Below are positions 9,646 to 19,300 of a stretch of DNA of 64,000 bases, one piece after another (within the stretch, counting starts at the first letter, position 1; the number at the start of each line of letters is the position of its first letter). Source of the stretch: Parazoarcus communis (GTDB lineage Bacteria > Pseudomonadota > Gammaproteobacteria > Burkholderiales > Rhodocyclaceae); assembly GCF_003111645.1 (NCBI RefSeq), contig NZ_CP022187.1, forward strand, positions 2,604,001-2,668,000, given 5' to 3'. Made by a program: the position numbers and the translations under genes. The notes under the pieces were generated by a model that made no database searches, was not told the origin of the DNA, and saw only the letters and a program-made list of their open reading frames with translations.

Positions 9646-9661
9646 AGCAAAAATCGCGCCA
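9646..9661 (-). promoter_or_regulatory. Sigma54-type promoter of the PEP-CTERM gene
   Basis: On the minus strand TGGCGCGATTTTTGCT matches the -24/-12 consensus TGGCACRNNNNTTGCW with one change (A to G), with the correct 10-base gap between GG and GC. The predicted start lies about 20 bases before the ATG, leaving room for the GAGGGG ribosome-binding site. PEP-CTERM genes in Zoogloea are known to depend on RpoN and the PrsK/PrsR pair, so this fits. Confidence 0.75.
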
Positions 9662-9754
9662 AAAGCTAGATTCCTCTATTTTTCAACAACTTAAATTCAC
9701 AACAAAACGCCAAAAAAACGCGAATGTAAAAATACTCGACACTTTCACTCACCG

Positions 9755-12562
9755 CTATCGGCTCACGTTACGGAGCAATTCGCGCGCCTCGGTTTCACCG
9801 TCAAAGAAGCGCCCATTCGCGAGGGCCGATTCGAGCTCCCGCCGTGCCTCTGACTGCCTTCCCATTTGTGCCAGCACGTAGCCGAGGTGCCACTTGATAT
9901 CCGCGCTGTCGGGCAGGCGCAGACGGGCCTCACGCAAATGGGGCAATGCCTCTTCGAAGCGGTTCTGGCTCGCGAGCGCCCAGCCCAGCGTATCGCGCGC
10001 GGTTCCGCTTTCCGGCCCACGGGCAACCGACTGCTCAGCCATCGAGACTGCGGCTGGGTCGCGCAACTCGATCAGGACATTGGCAAGGTTGTTATAAACA
10101 CCGGCATCGGCAACGCCCTTGTTCACGAGTTTCATGTACTCGGCTTTCGCTGCGGACCAGTCTCGCGCCTGCGCATGAAGGTCGGCCAGCGCCCGTCTGG
10201 CCAGGTCGTCGTCCGGGTGCGTCTTGAGCCACTGCATGAGGGGAGGAATTCCGCCTTTCGGATCACGCTGTGCGATGAAGACATTGACCTGCCGCAGCAC
10301 GGACTCGGTCGACGGCGCCAACGCGAATGCCTGCCGATACGCACTGGCCGCGGCCTTGAAGTCCTTGCGCGCGTGAGCGATGTCTCCCGTCAGCAGAAAC
10401 CCCTTTGCGTTCGAAGGATGTGCGGCGCGCAGCGCTGCGGCCCGTTTTTCGGCTCCGTCGAAATCCTTCGCAGCCAGGGCAGCCTCGGTCGCGAGGATCA
10501 TTGCTCCCGCATCCTTCGCCCGCCCCTGAAGGGCTTTTTGTGCGCTGTAGGCTGCACCGCTGAGGTCAGACGCTGCCAGCTGCAGATAGCCAACCCTGAC
10601 CAGCGCAGCCGGATCGTATTCGGCCAGGCGCGTCATGTCCTTGAGCACCTGCTGCGCATCCTTGAGCGCACCGACATCGATCTCGGTGCGCGCAAGCGCT
10701 TCGAGTACCCCCAGGTCGTCGCGCTGCCGGACCGAGAGCGCCCGTGCGGCATCGCGAGCGCCCAGCTTGTCGCCCTTGGCCGAGCGCATCTCGATCAGGC
10801 CCAGGCCGATTCTCGCGTCACCGGGCTGCTCTGCTGCGGCCTTTTCGCTCCAGCGCAGCGCCTCGTCGAGGCGTCCCGCTCGCCGCTCGAGCAAGGCTGA
10901 TTCGTACATTGCGGTCGCATCGCGCCGGTTGACACGAAGCATGTCGGCGTAGGCTTTCCTGGCTTCGGCGAAACGCCCCTCCTCAACATCGAGGCGCGCA
11001 AGATTCAGGCGTGCGGACATGAAGCCCGCATCGTGCTGCAGGGCCTCGGCATAGGCGCGACGCGCGCCCGCAAGGTCTGCGCTCGCCCCTCTCACGACCC
11101 CCAGCAGGTTGAGCGCCGCCGGGTTGCGCGGAAGGGCGTCATTCAGACGCTGCGCAACGGCGAGCGCCATCTTGATGTCGCCTTGGCGCATGTACAGGTT
11201 GGCAAGCGGCATTGCGAGCGTAAGGTCACCGGGCGCCTTGTCGAACGCCGCCTGCAGATTGCCGGCCGCAGCATCCGACTTGCCCTCACCCAGCTGGCTG
11301 AAACCCAGGGATGCACGCAAACCCGCATCGCCGCCGCCAAGTGCAAGTGCGCGTTCGAGCAGGCCGGAAGCCTTGGAATAGCGCTGCTGCCCGAGATAGG
11401 CCCGGCCGAGCAGGTGCAATGCCTGGGGATCGTCGGATTGCGCCCGCAGCACGTGCTCCAGCAGGCTTATCGCGCGTGGGTAATCAGCAGTATCGACATA
11501 AACGGCAGCAAGCAGCTTGCGTGCCCCCATGTTGCGCGGGTAGCGCGACGTCAGCACATCAAGGTACTTGCGTGCCTTTTCATACTGGCGCCCGGCGTGA
11601 TGCGCCAGCGCGCCAGTCATCAGCAGCTGCTCCTGGCCGGCAACCCATTCCACTGGCAGCGCATCGACCAGCCTTGCGACATTCTCGAGATGCGAGGCGG
11701 CAGCCAGGGAGTCACCCCGCCGTCCGGCAAGCAGCGCGCGCAGATACGCGACACGCGGCTCCGACGGCGCAAACGCCGCAAGTGCGGTGAGGTCCTTGTC
11801 TGCCTCCGGGTCGCGACCAAGGTCAATCAGGATGCCCGCTCGCGCGACGCGCGCATCCAGGTGGTCGGGCTGGACCGCAATCGCCCGTTCGTAGTCCCTG
11901 AGCGCATCCGCCAGTTCTCCCGCGGCATGTGCAACCGAGGCACGTGCATTCAGCGCCTCCGCGCTGTCGGGCGCCAGTTCAACGGCACGGTTTGCCATGC
12001 CCCGGGCTTCGCCCCCCTTGCCCGCAGCGATCAGAACCGGAACTTCAGCCACCAGTGGCATGACAGAAGCAGGGTCTATCGCACGAGCATCGGCGAAGGC
12101 GCGCGTGGCCTCGGCAGACTTGCCCAGCGCAGCGTAGGCCTTGCCTCGCAGCACCAGGACTTCCAGCCGCGTCGCAGCAGGCAGACCGTCGGCAGGAATC
12201 GTGTCGATCAGCACCTGCGGCTTGCCCTGCATCAGATAGATGCGCCCCAGCGGCACCGCCACTTCGGCACGATTCACCCCCAGCTTGAGCGCTTCCCGGA
12301 ATGCCACCTCGGCCGGCCCCACGTCGCCGTCTGCAAGATAGGCCTTGGCCAGCAGCAGATGCGCGGCGAGCATGTTTCGATCCTGCTGCAACGCGTTCTT
12401 GAGCTGGATGATCGCCCCTGGCAGATCCTGCTTGCCGTAGCGGGACAGACCGTCCTCGTAGTATCGGCTGGCCTTGACCGTGTCCGCCTGAACCGGAAGT
12501 GCAAGCGCCAGAAACAGCGGCAAAGCGGCAATTCGAATGGAGCGGGAATATCGGCTCTTCAT
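9755..12562 (-). CDS. prsT: PEP-CTERM system TPR-repeat protein PrsT
   Basis: 935 residues from ATG at 12562 (MKSRYSRSIRIAALPLFLAL), which begins a clear signal peptide; the frame is open 89 codons further upstream but that part lacks family features. The rest is a solenoid of about 20 or more TPR units (for example residues 40-110, LAAHLLLAKAYLADGDVGPAEVAFREAL). Proteins of this length and type accompany exosortase and polysaccharide genes and are thought to be periplasmic or lipid-anchored scaffolds for export. No exosortase or polysaccharide gene lies nearby, so this is a detached member of the system. Confidence 0.88.
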   Translation of the reverse strand: MKSRYSRSIRIAALPLFLALALPVQADTVKASRYYEDGLSRYGKQDLPGAIIQLKNALQQDRNMLAAHLLLAKAYLADGDVGPAEVAFREALKLGVNRAEVAVPLGRIYLMQGKPQVLIDTIPADGLPAATRLEVLVLRGKAYAALGKSAEATRAFADARAIDPASVMPLVAEVPVLIAAGKGGEARGMANRAVELAPDSAEALNARASVAHAAGELADALRDYERAIAVQPDHLDARVARAGILIDLGRDPEADKDLTALAAFAPSEPRVAYLRALLAGRRGDSLAAASHLENVARLVDALPVEWVAGQEQLLMTGALAHHAGRQYEKARKYLDVLTSRYPRNMGARKLLAAVYVDTADYPRAISLLEHVLRAQSDDPQALHLLGRAYLGQQRYSKASGLLERALALGGGDAGLRASLGFSQLGEGKSDAAAGNLQAAFDKAPGDLTLAMPLANLYMRQGDIKMALAVAQRLNDALPRNPAALNLLGVVRGASADLAGARRAYAEALQHDAGFMSARLNLARLDVEEGRFAEARKAYADMLRVNRRDATAMYESALLERRAGRLDEALRWSEKAAAEQPGDARIGLGLIEMRSAKGDKLGARDAARALSVRQRDDLGVLEALARTEIDVGALKDAQQVLKDMTRLAEYDPAALVRVGYLQLAASDLSGAAYSAQKALQGRAKDAGAMILATEAALAAKDFDGAEKRAAALRAAHPSNAKGFLLTGDIAHARKDFKAAASAYRQAFALAPSTESVLRQVNVFIAQRDPKGGIPPLMQWLKTHPDDDLARRALADLHAQARDWSAAKAEYMKLVNKGVADAGVYNNLANVLIELRDPAAVSMAEQSVARGPESGTARDTLGWALASQNRFEEALPHLREARLRLPDSADIKWHLGYVLAQMGRQSEARRELESALANGRFFDGETEARELLRNVSR

Positions 12563-12831
12563 GACTCGCTGGGTATCCGGAGCAAGATGTATCAGGCCTT
12601 CAATATATGCAAAAAGCACCAGAAAGGCCGTTAAATCCTCCCTCTGACGCCGCAACTCTGCATTTGAACGACGCTTACGGTGCGCAAACAGCATCAACGT
12701 AATAAGCAACAACGACGGCAATTCCCCGACACGCGAATGCCCCGCCTGCGTTTCCGCACACCCGCGCCCCGGCACATGGCGGGCTTGCATTACACTGCGG
12801 GGCATACCAACGACAAAGTCGCAGCACATTC
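12563..12831. other. Divergent intergenic region between prsT and the Kef-type antiporter
   Basis: 269 bases serving as 5' regions for both neighbours. It includes AT-richer stretches near 12600-12720. I find no convincing promoter hexamers, riboswitch or small gene. A GG/GC pair near 12614-12630 has the wrong spacing for sigma54. Confidence 0.5.
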
Positions 12832-14571
12832 ATGGAAGCACACGCCGCCTTCCCGTTCCTGAAGGAGACCATCCTCTTCCTCGCCTTGTCGGGAATCCTG
12901 ATTCCGCTCCTGGCACGACTGCGCATCAATCCGGTACTCGGTTTCCTGGCCGTGGGAACACTGCTCGGCCCCTACGGGCTGGCAAGTTTCAGCGAAACAA
13001 CGCCGTGGCTGAGTTACGTCACCTTTTCGCGCCAGGACGACGTCGAGACGCTTGCCGAACTGGGGGTGATCTTCCTCATGTTCATGATCGGGCTCGAGAT
13101 GTCGATCGACCGCCTGTGGTCGATGCGCAAGCTGGTGTTCGGTCTTGGCAGCATGCAGGTCGGGATCACGGCACTCGTGATCGTCGTGGTGGCGGTCGGG
13201 TTCGAGCACGGTACCGAAGCCTCTGTTGTACTCGGTCTCGCACTGGCCTTCTCGTCCACCGCCATCGTGATGCAGTTGCTGATCCAGCGCCGCGAACTGG
13301 GCACGCCGCTCGGCCAGGCGGCCTTTGCCATCCTGCTGCTGCAGGATCTGGCCGTGGTGCCGCTGCTTGTCCTGATCAGCATCCTTGGCGCCAACGACGG
13401 CGGCGGCAGTTTCGGCATGCTGCTCGGCACCGCTGCGGTAAAGGGACTGGTGACGGTCGGGGTGATCTACCTTGTCGGACGCCGGGTGGTGCGCCCGGTA
13501 TTCCACCAGATTGCGGCAAACCGCCAGCCCGACACCTTCATGGCGCTCACCCTGCTGTCCACCCTGGGCGTTGCAGCGCTCACCTGGGCCGCAGGACTAT
13601 CGATGGCGCTGGGCGCGCTGCTGGCGGGCCTGATCATTGCTGAAACCGAATTCAGACACGAGGTCGAGGTCACCATCGAGCCCTTCAAGGGCCTGCTGAT
13701 GGGCCTCTTCTTCCTCTCGGTCGGCATGGGCATCGACCTCCGCGCGCTGGTCGCGGAGCCGCTGTGGACGCCACTGTCGGTGGTCGGACTGATCCTGATC
13801 AAGGGCGCCATCATCTTCTTTCTGCTGCGCGCGTTCGGTCTCACCTGGGGACGTGCGGCCGAAGGCGGACTGCTGCTGGGCCAGGGCAGCGAGTTCGCCT
13901 TCATCGTGATCGGACTGGCGCTGTCCTTCAACGTCCTGCCGCGCGACACAGGGCAGTTCATGCTTCTGGTGGTCGGCCTGAGCATGCTTGCAGCCCCGCT
14001 CGTGGCTCGCCTGGGGAGCCTGATCGGTGCCCATTTCGAGCGCCGTCAGGTTCAGCGCGAAACGCTCGATACCGACGAATTCGGTGAGATGCGCGGTCAC
14101 GTCATCATCGCCGGTTATGGCCGCGTCGGGCAGATGGTGGGGCAGTTGCTGGCCGAACAGGGCGTGCCGCATCTGGCCATCGAGAGCGACGCCAAACTCG
14201 TCGCACGGCAACGCAAGGATGGCGTGCCGGTCATCTACGGCGATGCAAGCCGGCCCGAACTGCTGCGCCGCCTGCGCCTGGACCGGGCGCAGGCGGTGGT
14301 GCTGACGATGGACCATGTCGCCGCCGCCATCCATGCGGTCAAGGGCGTACGCCAGACCATGCCGCACATCCGCATCATCGCCCGTGCGCGCGACGAAAAA
14401 CATGCACTGGCCCTGCGCGAGGCAGGCGCCAGCTCGGTGGTGCCGGAAACGCTGGAGTCGAGCCTCAAGCTCGCAGGGTCGGTACTCGAAACGCTTGGCG
14501 TGCCCTCCGATGCCGCCGCCCGCCTGCTAGAGCAGGAACGCGAACGTCGCATCACCGCGTTCCGGGACTGA
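12832..14571 (+). CDS. Kef-type monovalent cation:proton antiporter with RCK domain (CPA2 family)
   Basis: 579 residues. An N-terminal Na/H-exchanger domain with about 12 membrane segments (residues 1-390) includes GLEMSIDRLW and FSSTAIVMQLL. A cytoplasmic TrkA-N/RCK domain follows, with the dinucleotide motif GYGRVG near residue 425 and a partner acidic residue ending the second strand (AIESD). The family exports K+ or Na+ in exchange for protons under nucleotide control. KefB/KefC-like glutathione gating is possible, but no KefF/KefG-type ancillary gene is adjacent. Confidence 0.9.
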   Translation: MEAHAAFPFLKETILFLALSGILIPLLARLRINPVLGFLAVGTLLGPYGLASFSETTPWLSYVTFSRQDDVETLAELGVIFLMFMIGLEMSIDRLWSMRKLVFGLGSMQVGITALVIVVVAVGFEHGTEASVVLGLALAFSSTAIVMQLLIQRRELGTPLGQAAFAILLLQDLAVVPLLVLISILGANDGGGSFGMLLGTAAVKGLVTVGVIYLVGRRVVRPVFHQIAANRQPDTFMALTLLSTLGVAALTWAAGLSMALGALLAGLIIAETEFRHEVEVTIEPFKGLLMGLFFLSVGMGIDLRALVAEPLWTPLSVVGLILIKGAIIFFLLRAFGLTWGRAAEGGLLLGQGSEFAFIVIGLALSFNVLPRDTGQFMLLVVGLSMLAAPLVARLGSLIGAHFERRQVQRETLDTDEFGEMRGHVIIAGYGRVGQMVGQLLAEQGVPHLAIESDAKLVARQRKDGVPVIYGDASRPELLRRLRLDRAQAVVLTMDHVAAAIHAVKGVRQTMPHIRIIARARDEKHALALREAGASSVVPETLESSLKLAGSVLETLGVPSDAAARLLEQERERRITAFRD

Positions 14572-14639
14572 GCGGGGCGCATTTCGAGCTTCGCCCGCGA
14601 GCGGCTACACTGCAGACCTACCCGAACCGATCCGATCGC

Positions 14640-15530
14640 ATGAACCGTTTCTTCCGGCTTGCCCTTTTCCTGGGCGCGCTTCTCGCTGCTACGGCATCCC
14701 TTGCTGCGCCCGGCACGCTCGATCGCATTCGCGCCGAGGGCGTCATCCACCTTGGCTACCGCGCATCGTCTGCGCCGTTTTCCTATCTCGACGCAAACGG
14801 CAAGGTCCAGGGCTACTCGCACGAGTTTGCGCTTCGAATCGTGGAAGCGGTGCAGCGTCACCTCGGTCTGAAGAAGCTCGAGATCAGGCTGGTGCCGATC
14901 ACTTCGCAGAATCGCTTCCTGCTGGTCGACAGCGGGCGCATCGACCTCGAGTGCGGCTCGACGACGCACAATCAAGACCGCGAGCGCCTCGCGACCTTTT
15001 CCAACACCCTGTTCATCGCCGGCACCCGACTCCTGACCCGCAGCAACAGCAAGATTCACGATTTCGATGATCTTGGCGGCCAGCGCGTGGTGACCACCGC
15101 CGGCACAACGTCGGACCAGTTGCTGTATCGGCTCAACGCCGAACGCGAGATCGCGATGACGATACTGTCGGCACGCGACCACGACGACGCTTTCGCCACC
15201 CTCGAGGCCGGGCGCGCGAGCGCCTACATGATGGACGATGCGCTTCTGTACGGTGCCCGCGCCAAGGCGGCAAGGCCCGCAGACTGGCACGTCACCGGCA
15301 AACCGAAATCCTTCGAGGCCTACGCCTGCATGCTGAAAAAGGGCGATCTCGCCTTCAAGCGCGTCGTGGATGAGGCAATCGTCGCGAGCATGCGCAGTGG
15401 CGAAGCGGAAAGGCTCTATGCTCAATGGTTCACACAGCCCATTCCCGCGCACGGTCTGAATCTTGAATTTCCGCTGTCCGATGCCATGCGGGCACTGTTC
15501 AGAAACCCCAACGACGAACCACTCGAATGA
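14640..15530 (+). CDS. Periplasmic amino-acid-binding protein (SBP family 3)
   Basis: 296 residues with a signal peptide (MNRFFRLALFLGALLAATAS, cut after SLA). The fold signature is LDRIRAEGVIHLGYRASSAPFSYLDANGKVQGYS, and the GSTTHNQDR segment is seen in glutamate/aspartate binding proteins (GltI type). It should bind a polar amino acid in the periplasm. No permease or ATPase gene is adjacent. Its stop overlaps the asparaginase start by 4 bases (ATGA), so the two are coupled, suggesting Asn, Asp, Gln or Glu as ligand. Confidence 0.88.
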   Translation: MNRFFRLALFLGALLAATASLAAPGTLDRIRAEGVIHLGYRASSAPFSYLDANGKVQGYSHEFALRIVEAVQRHLGLKKLEIRLVPITSQNRFLLVDSGRIDLECGSTTHNQDRERLATFSNTLFIAGTRLLTRSNSKIHDFDDLGGQRVVTTAGTTSDQLLYRLNAEREIAMTILSARDHDDAFATLEAGRASAYMMDDALLYGARAKAARPADWHVTGKPKSFEAYACMLKKGDLAFKRVVDEAIVASMRSGEAERLYAQWFTQPIPAHGLNLEFPLSDAMRALFRNPNDEPLE

Positions 15531-16501
15531 ACCACAAGCCCAGCATTGCACTGATCGCCACCGGTGGCACGATCGCAGGCGCGGCAACGTCGGCAAGCGA
15601 CACCACGGGTTATGCGGCCGGCGCGATCAAGGTCGCGGCGCTGCTCGAAGCCGTTCCCGGCCTTGAAGCGATCGCCGACATCCGGCCCGAAACGCTGTTC
15701 GCGCTCGACAGCAAGGACATGACCCCCGCGCACTGGCTTACCCTGGCGCAGCGCGTGCAAAGCCTCGCCGAGCAGCGCGACATCGACGGCATCGTCATCA
15801 CCCACGGCACCGACACCCTTGAGGAGACGGCCTTCTTCCTCCATCTGACCCTTGGCACAGACAAGCCGGTGGTTCTGACCGCCGCCATGCGGCCGGCCAC
15901 CGCACTCTCTGCGGACGGGCCGATGAATCTCTTCGCTGCGGTCAGCGTGGCCGGATCCGCCGAATTTCGCGGCCTCGGCACCCTGGTCGCCGTCAACGAC
16001 CGCGTCTTCGCAGCGCGCGAGGTGAGCAAGTGGCACACGCGGGCCGTGGAAGGCGTCGGCAGCCCCGAAACCGGCGCGCTGGGCTGGGCCAATCCGCCGC
16101 GTCTGCGCCGCCCGTCCCATGAGTTTGACCGTGGCGTGCTGCCCCTGGCAGCCGTCGACGCTGCGCGCTGGCCGCTCGCGGTGGAAGTCTTCTACCTCAC
16201 GGCCGGCGCCTCGCCCATGCTCCTCGACGCCGCGGTCGACGCCGGGCTGCGCGGTGCCGTGCTGGCCTGTGCGGGCCACGGCAGCCTGCCCGACAGCTGG
16301 CTGCCGGCGGTCGAACGCGCAATCGCGAACGGCTGCGCAGTGGTTCGCGCCAGTCGGGTTGCACAGGGGAGCGTCGGTGCGGGCCATGGCCCCGCGGGCC
16401 TGCTCAACGCGGGCACGCTGTCGCCCTCGAAAGCACGTGTCGCGCTGATGCTCTGTCTGGCGAGCTCGGCAGCGGAGCGCTTCGGGGAGATCGCCTCCTA
16501 G
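15527..16501 (+). CDS. L-asparaginase
   Basis: 324 residues. The two catalytic threonine motifs are present: ATGGTIAG (residues 12-19) and HGTDTLEET (about 87-95), with a lysine in the MRP segment further on. The enzyme hydrolyses asparagine to aspartate and ammonia. There is no signal peptide, so a cytoplasmic enzyme is predicted although the sequence is closer to type II proteins. It is translationally coupled to the upstream binding protein and overlaps the 3' end of convergent cysB by 4 bases. Confidence 0.93.
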   Translation: MNHKPSIALIATGGTIAGAATSASDTTGYAAGAIKVAALLEAVPGLEAIADIRPETLFALDSKDMTPAHWLTLAQRVQSLAEQRDIDGIVITHGTDTLEETAFFLHLTLGTDKPVVLTAAMRPATALSADGPMNLFAAVSVAGSAEFRGLGTLVAVNDRVFAAREVSKWHTRAVEGVGSPETGALGWANPPRLRRPSHEFDRGVLPLAAVDAARWPLAVEVFYLTAGASPMLLDAAVDAGLRGAVLACAGHGSLPDSWLPAVERAIANGCAVVRASRVAQGSVGAGHGPAGLLNAGTLSPSKARVALMLCLASSAAERFGEIAS

Positions 16502-17439
16502 AGCTGGTAGTTGTCCGCCGTGCCACTCAAGGCCGTTTCGACCATGCGTCGCGTGAGGTGGGGCGCGAAGCCCTCGATGAAGGCGTACACATAACCGCGC
16601 AGCCAGGCGCGACGGCGCAGCCCGATGCGGGTGGTGCTGGATTCAAACAGGTGGGCGGCGTCGATCATGCCGAGATCGCGGTCGACTGCGGGGTCGTAGG
16701 CCATGCGCGCGAGAATGCCGATCCCGAGGTCCATCGCCACATACGTCTTGATCACATCGGAGTCGATTGCGGTCAGCACCAGATTGGGCTTGAGACCACG
16801 CCCGAGAAATGCCTTGTTGATCTGCCCACGTCCGGTGAAGGCGTCGTCGTAGGTAATCAGCGGGTAACGGGCAATCGCCTCAAGCGTCAGCGGCTGCTCT
16901 TTCAGGATCGGATGGCGGGGCGCGGCGACCACACAGCGGTTCCACTGGTGGCAGGGCAGCATCACGAGTTCGTCGTATTCCGAGATGGCCTCGGTCGCGA
17001 GCGCGATGTCGGCCGTGCCGTCGAGCACCATCTCGCACACCTGGCGGGGGTTGCCCTGGTGCAGCGAGAGCTTGACCTGCGGGTAGCGGCGCATGAAGTC
17101 GCGGATCACCCGTGGCAAGGCATAGCGCGCCTGAGTGTGCGTGGTCGCGATCGAGAGACTGCCCGCATGCTCGTTGGCGAACTCCTGGCCGACCTGCTGC
17201 AGGTTGTCCATGTCGGCCAGCATGCGCTCGGCAATGCCGAGCACGGCCCGACCAGGCTCGGTCACCGCCACCAGACGTTTGCCATGACGCGCAAAGATCT
17301 CGATGCCGAGTTCGGCCTCGAGCAGGCGGATCTGCTTGGAGACGCCGGGTTGCGAGGTAAACAGGGCATCAGCGGCATCGGAAACGTTGAGACCACGCCG
17401 GGCCACTTCATGGATGTAACGCAGTTGCTGCAGGTTCAT
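16498..17439 (-). CDS. cysB: CysB-type LysR regulator of sulfate assimilation
   Basis: 313 residues. The N-terminal winged helix is MNLQQLRYIHEVARRGLNVSDAADALFTSQPGVSKQIR, a CysB/Cbl hallmark, followed by the inducer-binding domain (about 95-290) with ATTHTQARYALP. CysB activates cys genes when N- or O-acetylserine signals sulfur shortage. It is divergent from cysI, and the 181-base region between them is the natural operator. Cbl-type paralogues have the same layout, but the context favours CysB. Confidence 0.93.
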   Translation of the reverse strand: MNLQQLRYIHEVARRGLNVSDAADALFTSQPGVSKQIRLLEAELGIEIFARHGKRLVAVTEPGRAVLGIAERMLADMDNLQQVGQEFANEHAGSLSIATTHTQARYALPRVIRDFMRRYPQVKLSLHQGNPRQVCEMVLDGTADIALATEAISEYDELVMLPCHQWNRCVVAAPRHPILKEQPLTLEAIARYPLITYDDAFTGRGQINKAFLGRGLKPNLVLTAIDSDVIKTYVAMDLGIGILARMAYDPAVDRDLGMIDAAHLFESSTTRIGLRRRAWLRGYVYAFIEGFAPHLTRRMVETALSGTADNYQL

Positions 17440-17620
17440 GGCATTCTCTAAATAACCAATTCTTCTTAAAGTCTAACGCAAACCCCCTTTATGAACCTAA
17501 ACATCCCGACTACGATGCAACGCAACATGAGCCACCTGCAGGCGCATCCGCCGGGCGCTCGTAAATCAGATGCAAGGCCGGCCCCGCAGAGGTGGCGCCG
17601 ACCGCAACCAGAGAGACGTG
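17440..17620. promoter_or_regulatory. cysB-cysI divergent control region
   Basis: The first 40 bases (17445-17485) are markedly AT-rich, with TAAATAACCAATTCTTCTTAAAG-like content, unlike the GC-rich surroundings. CysB sites are AT-rich half-sites of about this kind, so this is the most likely binding region. No clear -35/-10 pair can be assigned by eye. Confidence 0.5.
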
Positions 17621-19300
17621 ATGTACCAATACGACGAATACGATCAGCGCATTGTGGATGAACGGGTTGCCCAGTTCCGTGATCAGACGCAACGCTATCT
17701 GGCAGGCGAACTCGGCGAGGACGAATACCGCCCGCTGCGCCTGCAGAACGGCCTCTACATCCAGCGCTACGCCCCGATGCTGCGTATCGCCGTGCCCTAC
17801 GGCAATCTGCGCGCCGATCAGGTCCGCATGCTCGGCCATATCGCGCGCACCTACGACCGCGGCTACGGCCACTTCACCACGCGCCAGAACATGCAGTTCA
17901 ACTGGCCGAAGCTGGAAGATGTGCCGGAGATCCTCGCCCAGCTGGCCACCGTGCAGATGCACGCCATCCAGACCTCGGGCAACTGTATCCGCAACGTCAC
18001 CTCCGACCCCTTCGCGGGAGTCGCAGCCGACGAGGAGATCGATCCGCGTCCGTGGTGCGAGATCGTGCGCCAGTGGAGCACCTTCCACCCAGAGTTCGCC
18101 TTTCTTCCGCGCAAGTTCAAGATCGCCGTCAACGGTGCGAAGGAAGACCGCGCAGTCATCCAGGTGCACGACATCGGCCTCGACCTCAAGCGCAGTGCCG
18201 AAGGCACGATCGGCTTTCGCGTGCTGGTTGGGGGCGGCCTTGGCCGTACGCCGATCATCGGCGAAGAGATCTCGTCCTTCGTGCCGTGGCAGGACATCCT
18301 CAGCTACTGCGAGGCCATCCTGCGCGTCTATAACCTCAACGGTCGCCGCGACAATGCCTACAAGGCCCGCATCAAGATCCTGGTGAAGGCGCTCGGCATC
18401 GACGCCTTCCGCAGCCAGGTCGAGGCGGAGTTTGCTCACCTCAAGGGCGGCCCGTCGACGCTGACCGTGGAAGAAGTGCACCGCGTCGCCGACCACTTCG
18501 TCGATCCGTCCTACGAGACGCTGCCGGCATCCGACGCGGGCTACACCGCCCAGCTCGCGGCAAACAAGGCCTTCGCAGCCTGGGCGAGACGCAACGTGCG
18601 CGCTCACAAGCAGCCTGGTTACGCCAGCGTGGTGCTGTCGCTGAAGAAGCCCGGCATTGCACCGGGCGACATCACCGCCGATCAGCTCGACAGCGTGGCC
18701 GCGCTTGCCGATGCCTTCAGCTTCGGCGAAGTCCGTGTCACCCACGAGCAGAACATGGTACTGGCCGACGTCCGGCAGTCGGACCTGTTCGCCGTCTGGG
18801 AAGGCGCGCGCGAGGCCGGTCTCGCCACCCCGAACATCGGCCTGCTGACCGACATCATCGCCTGTCCCGGCGGCGATTTCTGTGCGCTGGCCAATGCCAA
18901 GTCGATCCCGATCGCCAACGCCATCCAGGCCCGCTTCGACGACCTCGACTACCTGCACGACATCGGTGAGATCGAGATCAACATCTCCGGCTGCATGAAT
19001 GCCTGCGGTCACCACCACGTCGGTCACATCGGCGTGCTCGGCGTGGATAAGAACGGCCAGGAGTGGTACCAGGTAAGCATCGGTGGCGACCAAGGCAACG
19101 ACACCTCGCTCGGCAAGGTCATCGGCCCGTCCTTCGCCGCAGACGAAATGCCGGACGTCGTCAGCTCGCTGGTTCAGACCTATACCGCCAACCGCCACGA
19201 CGACGAGCGCTTCATCGATACCGTGCGCCGTGTCGGCGCAGAACCGTTCAAGACGCAGGTCTATGCAGACCGCGAAGAAAGGAAGCAAGCCCATGTCTGA
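17621..19300 (+). CDS. cysI: Siroheme-dependent sulfite (nitrite/sulfite) reductase, hemoprotein subunit
   Basis: 559 residues from ATG at 17621 (MYQYDEYDQRIVDERVAQFR). The duplicated ferredoxin-like and siroheme domains are present. The cluster/siroheme ligands are CPGGDFC (C-x5-C) and CMNAC (C-x3-C) at about residues 420 and 465. The enzyme reduces sulfite to sulfide with six electrons. The neighbours DUF934, cysH, cysD and cysN identify sulfite rather than nitrite as substrate. No flavoprotein partner (cysJ) is present, so electrons probably come from ferredoxin or another donor. Confidence 0.95.
   Translation: MYQYDEYDQRIVDERVAQFRDQTQRYLAGELGEDEYRPLRLQNGLYIQRYAPMLRIAVPYGNLRADQVRMLGHIARTYDRGYGHFTTRQNMQFNWPKLEDVPEILAQLATVQMHAIQTSGNCIRNVTSDPFAGVAADEEIDPRPWCEIVRQWSTFHPEFAFLPRKFKIAVNGAKEDRAVIQVHDIGLDLKRSAEGTIGFRVLVGGGLGRTPIIGEEISSFVPWQDILSYCEAILRVYNLNGRRDNAYKARIKILVKALGIDAFRSQVEAEFAHLKGGPSTLTVEEVHRVADHFVDPSYETLPASDAGYTAQLAANKAFAAWARRNVRAHKQPGYASVVLSLKKPGIAPGDITADQLDSVAALADAFSFGEVRVTHEQNMVLADVRQSDLFAVWEGAREAGLATPNIGLLTDIIACPGGDFCALANAKSIPIANAIQARFDDLDYLHDIGEIEINISGCMNACGHHHVGHIGVLGVDKNGQEWYQVSIGGDQGNDTSLGKVIGPSFAADEMPDVVSSLVQTYTANRHDDERFIDTVRRVGAEPFKTQVYADREERKQAHV

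Noticed and set aside
12612-12630. Possible sigma54 site upstream of prsT
   Set aside because: GG and GC are 8 rather than 10 bases apart.
11033-12634. 533-codon open frame antisense to prsT
   Set aside because: The minus strand encodes a clean TPR solenoid with signal peptide; the antisense product is not protein-like.
12563-12829. 89-codon upstream extension of prsT
   Set aside because: It lacks family features and would bury the signal peptide beginning at 12562.
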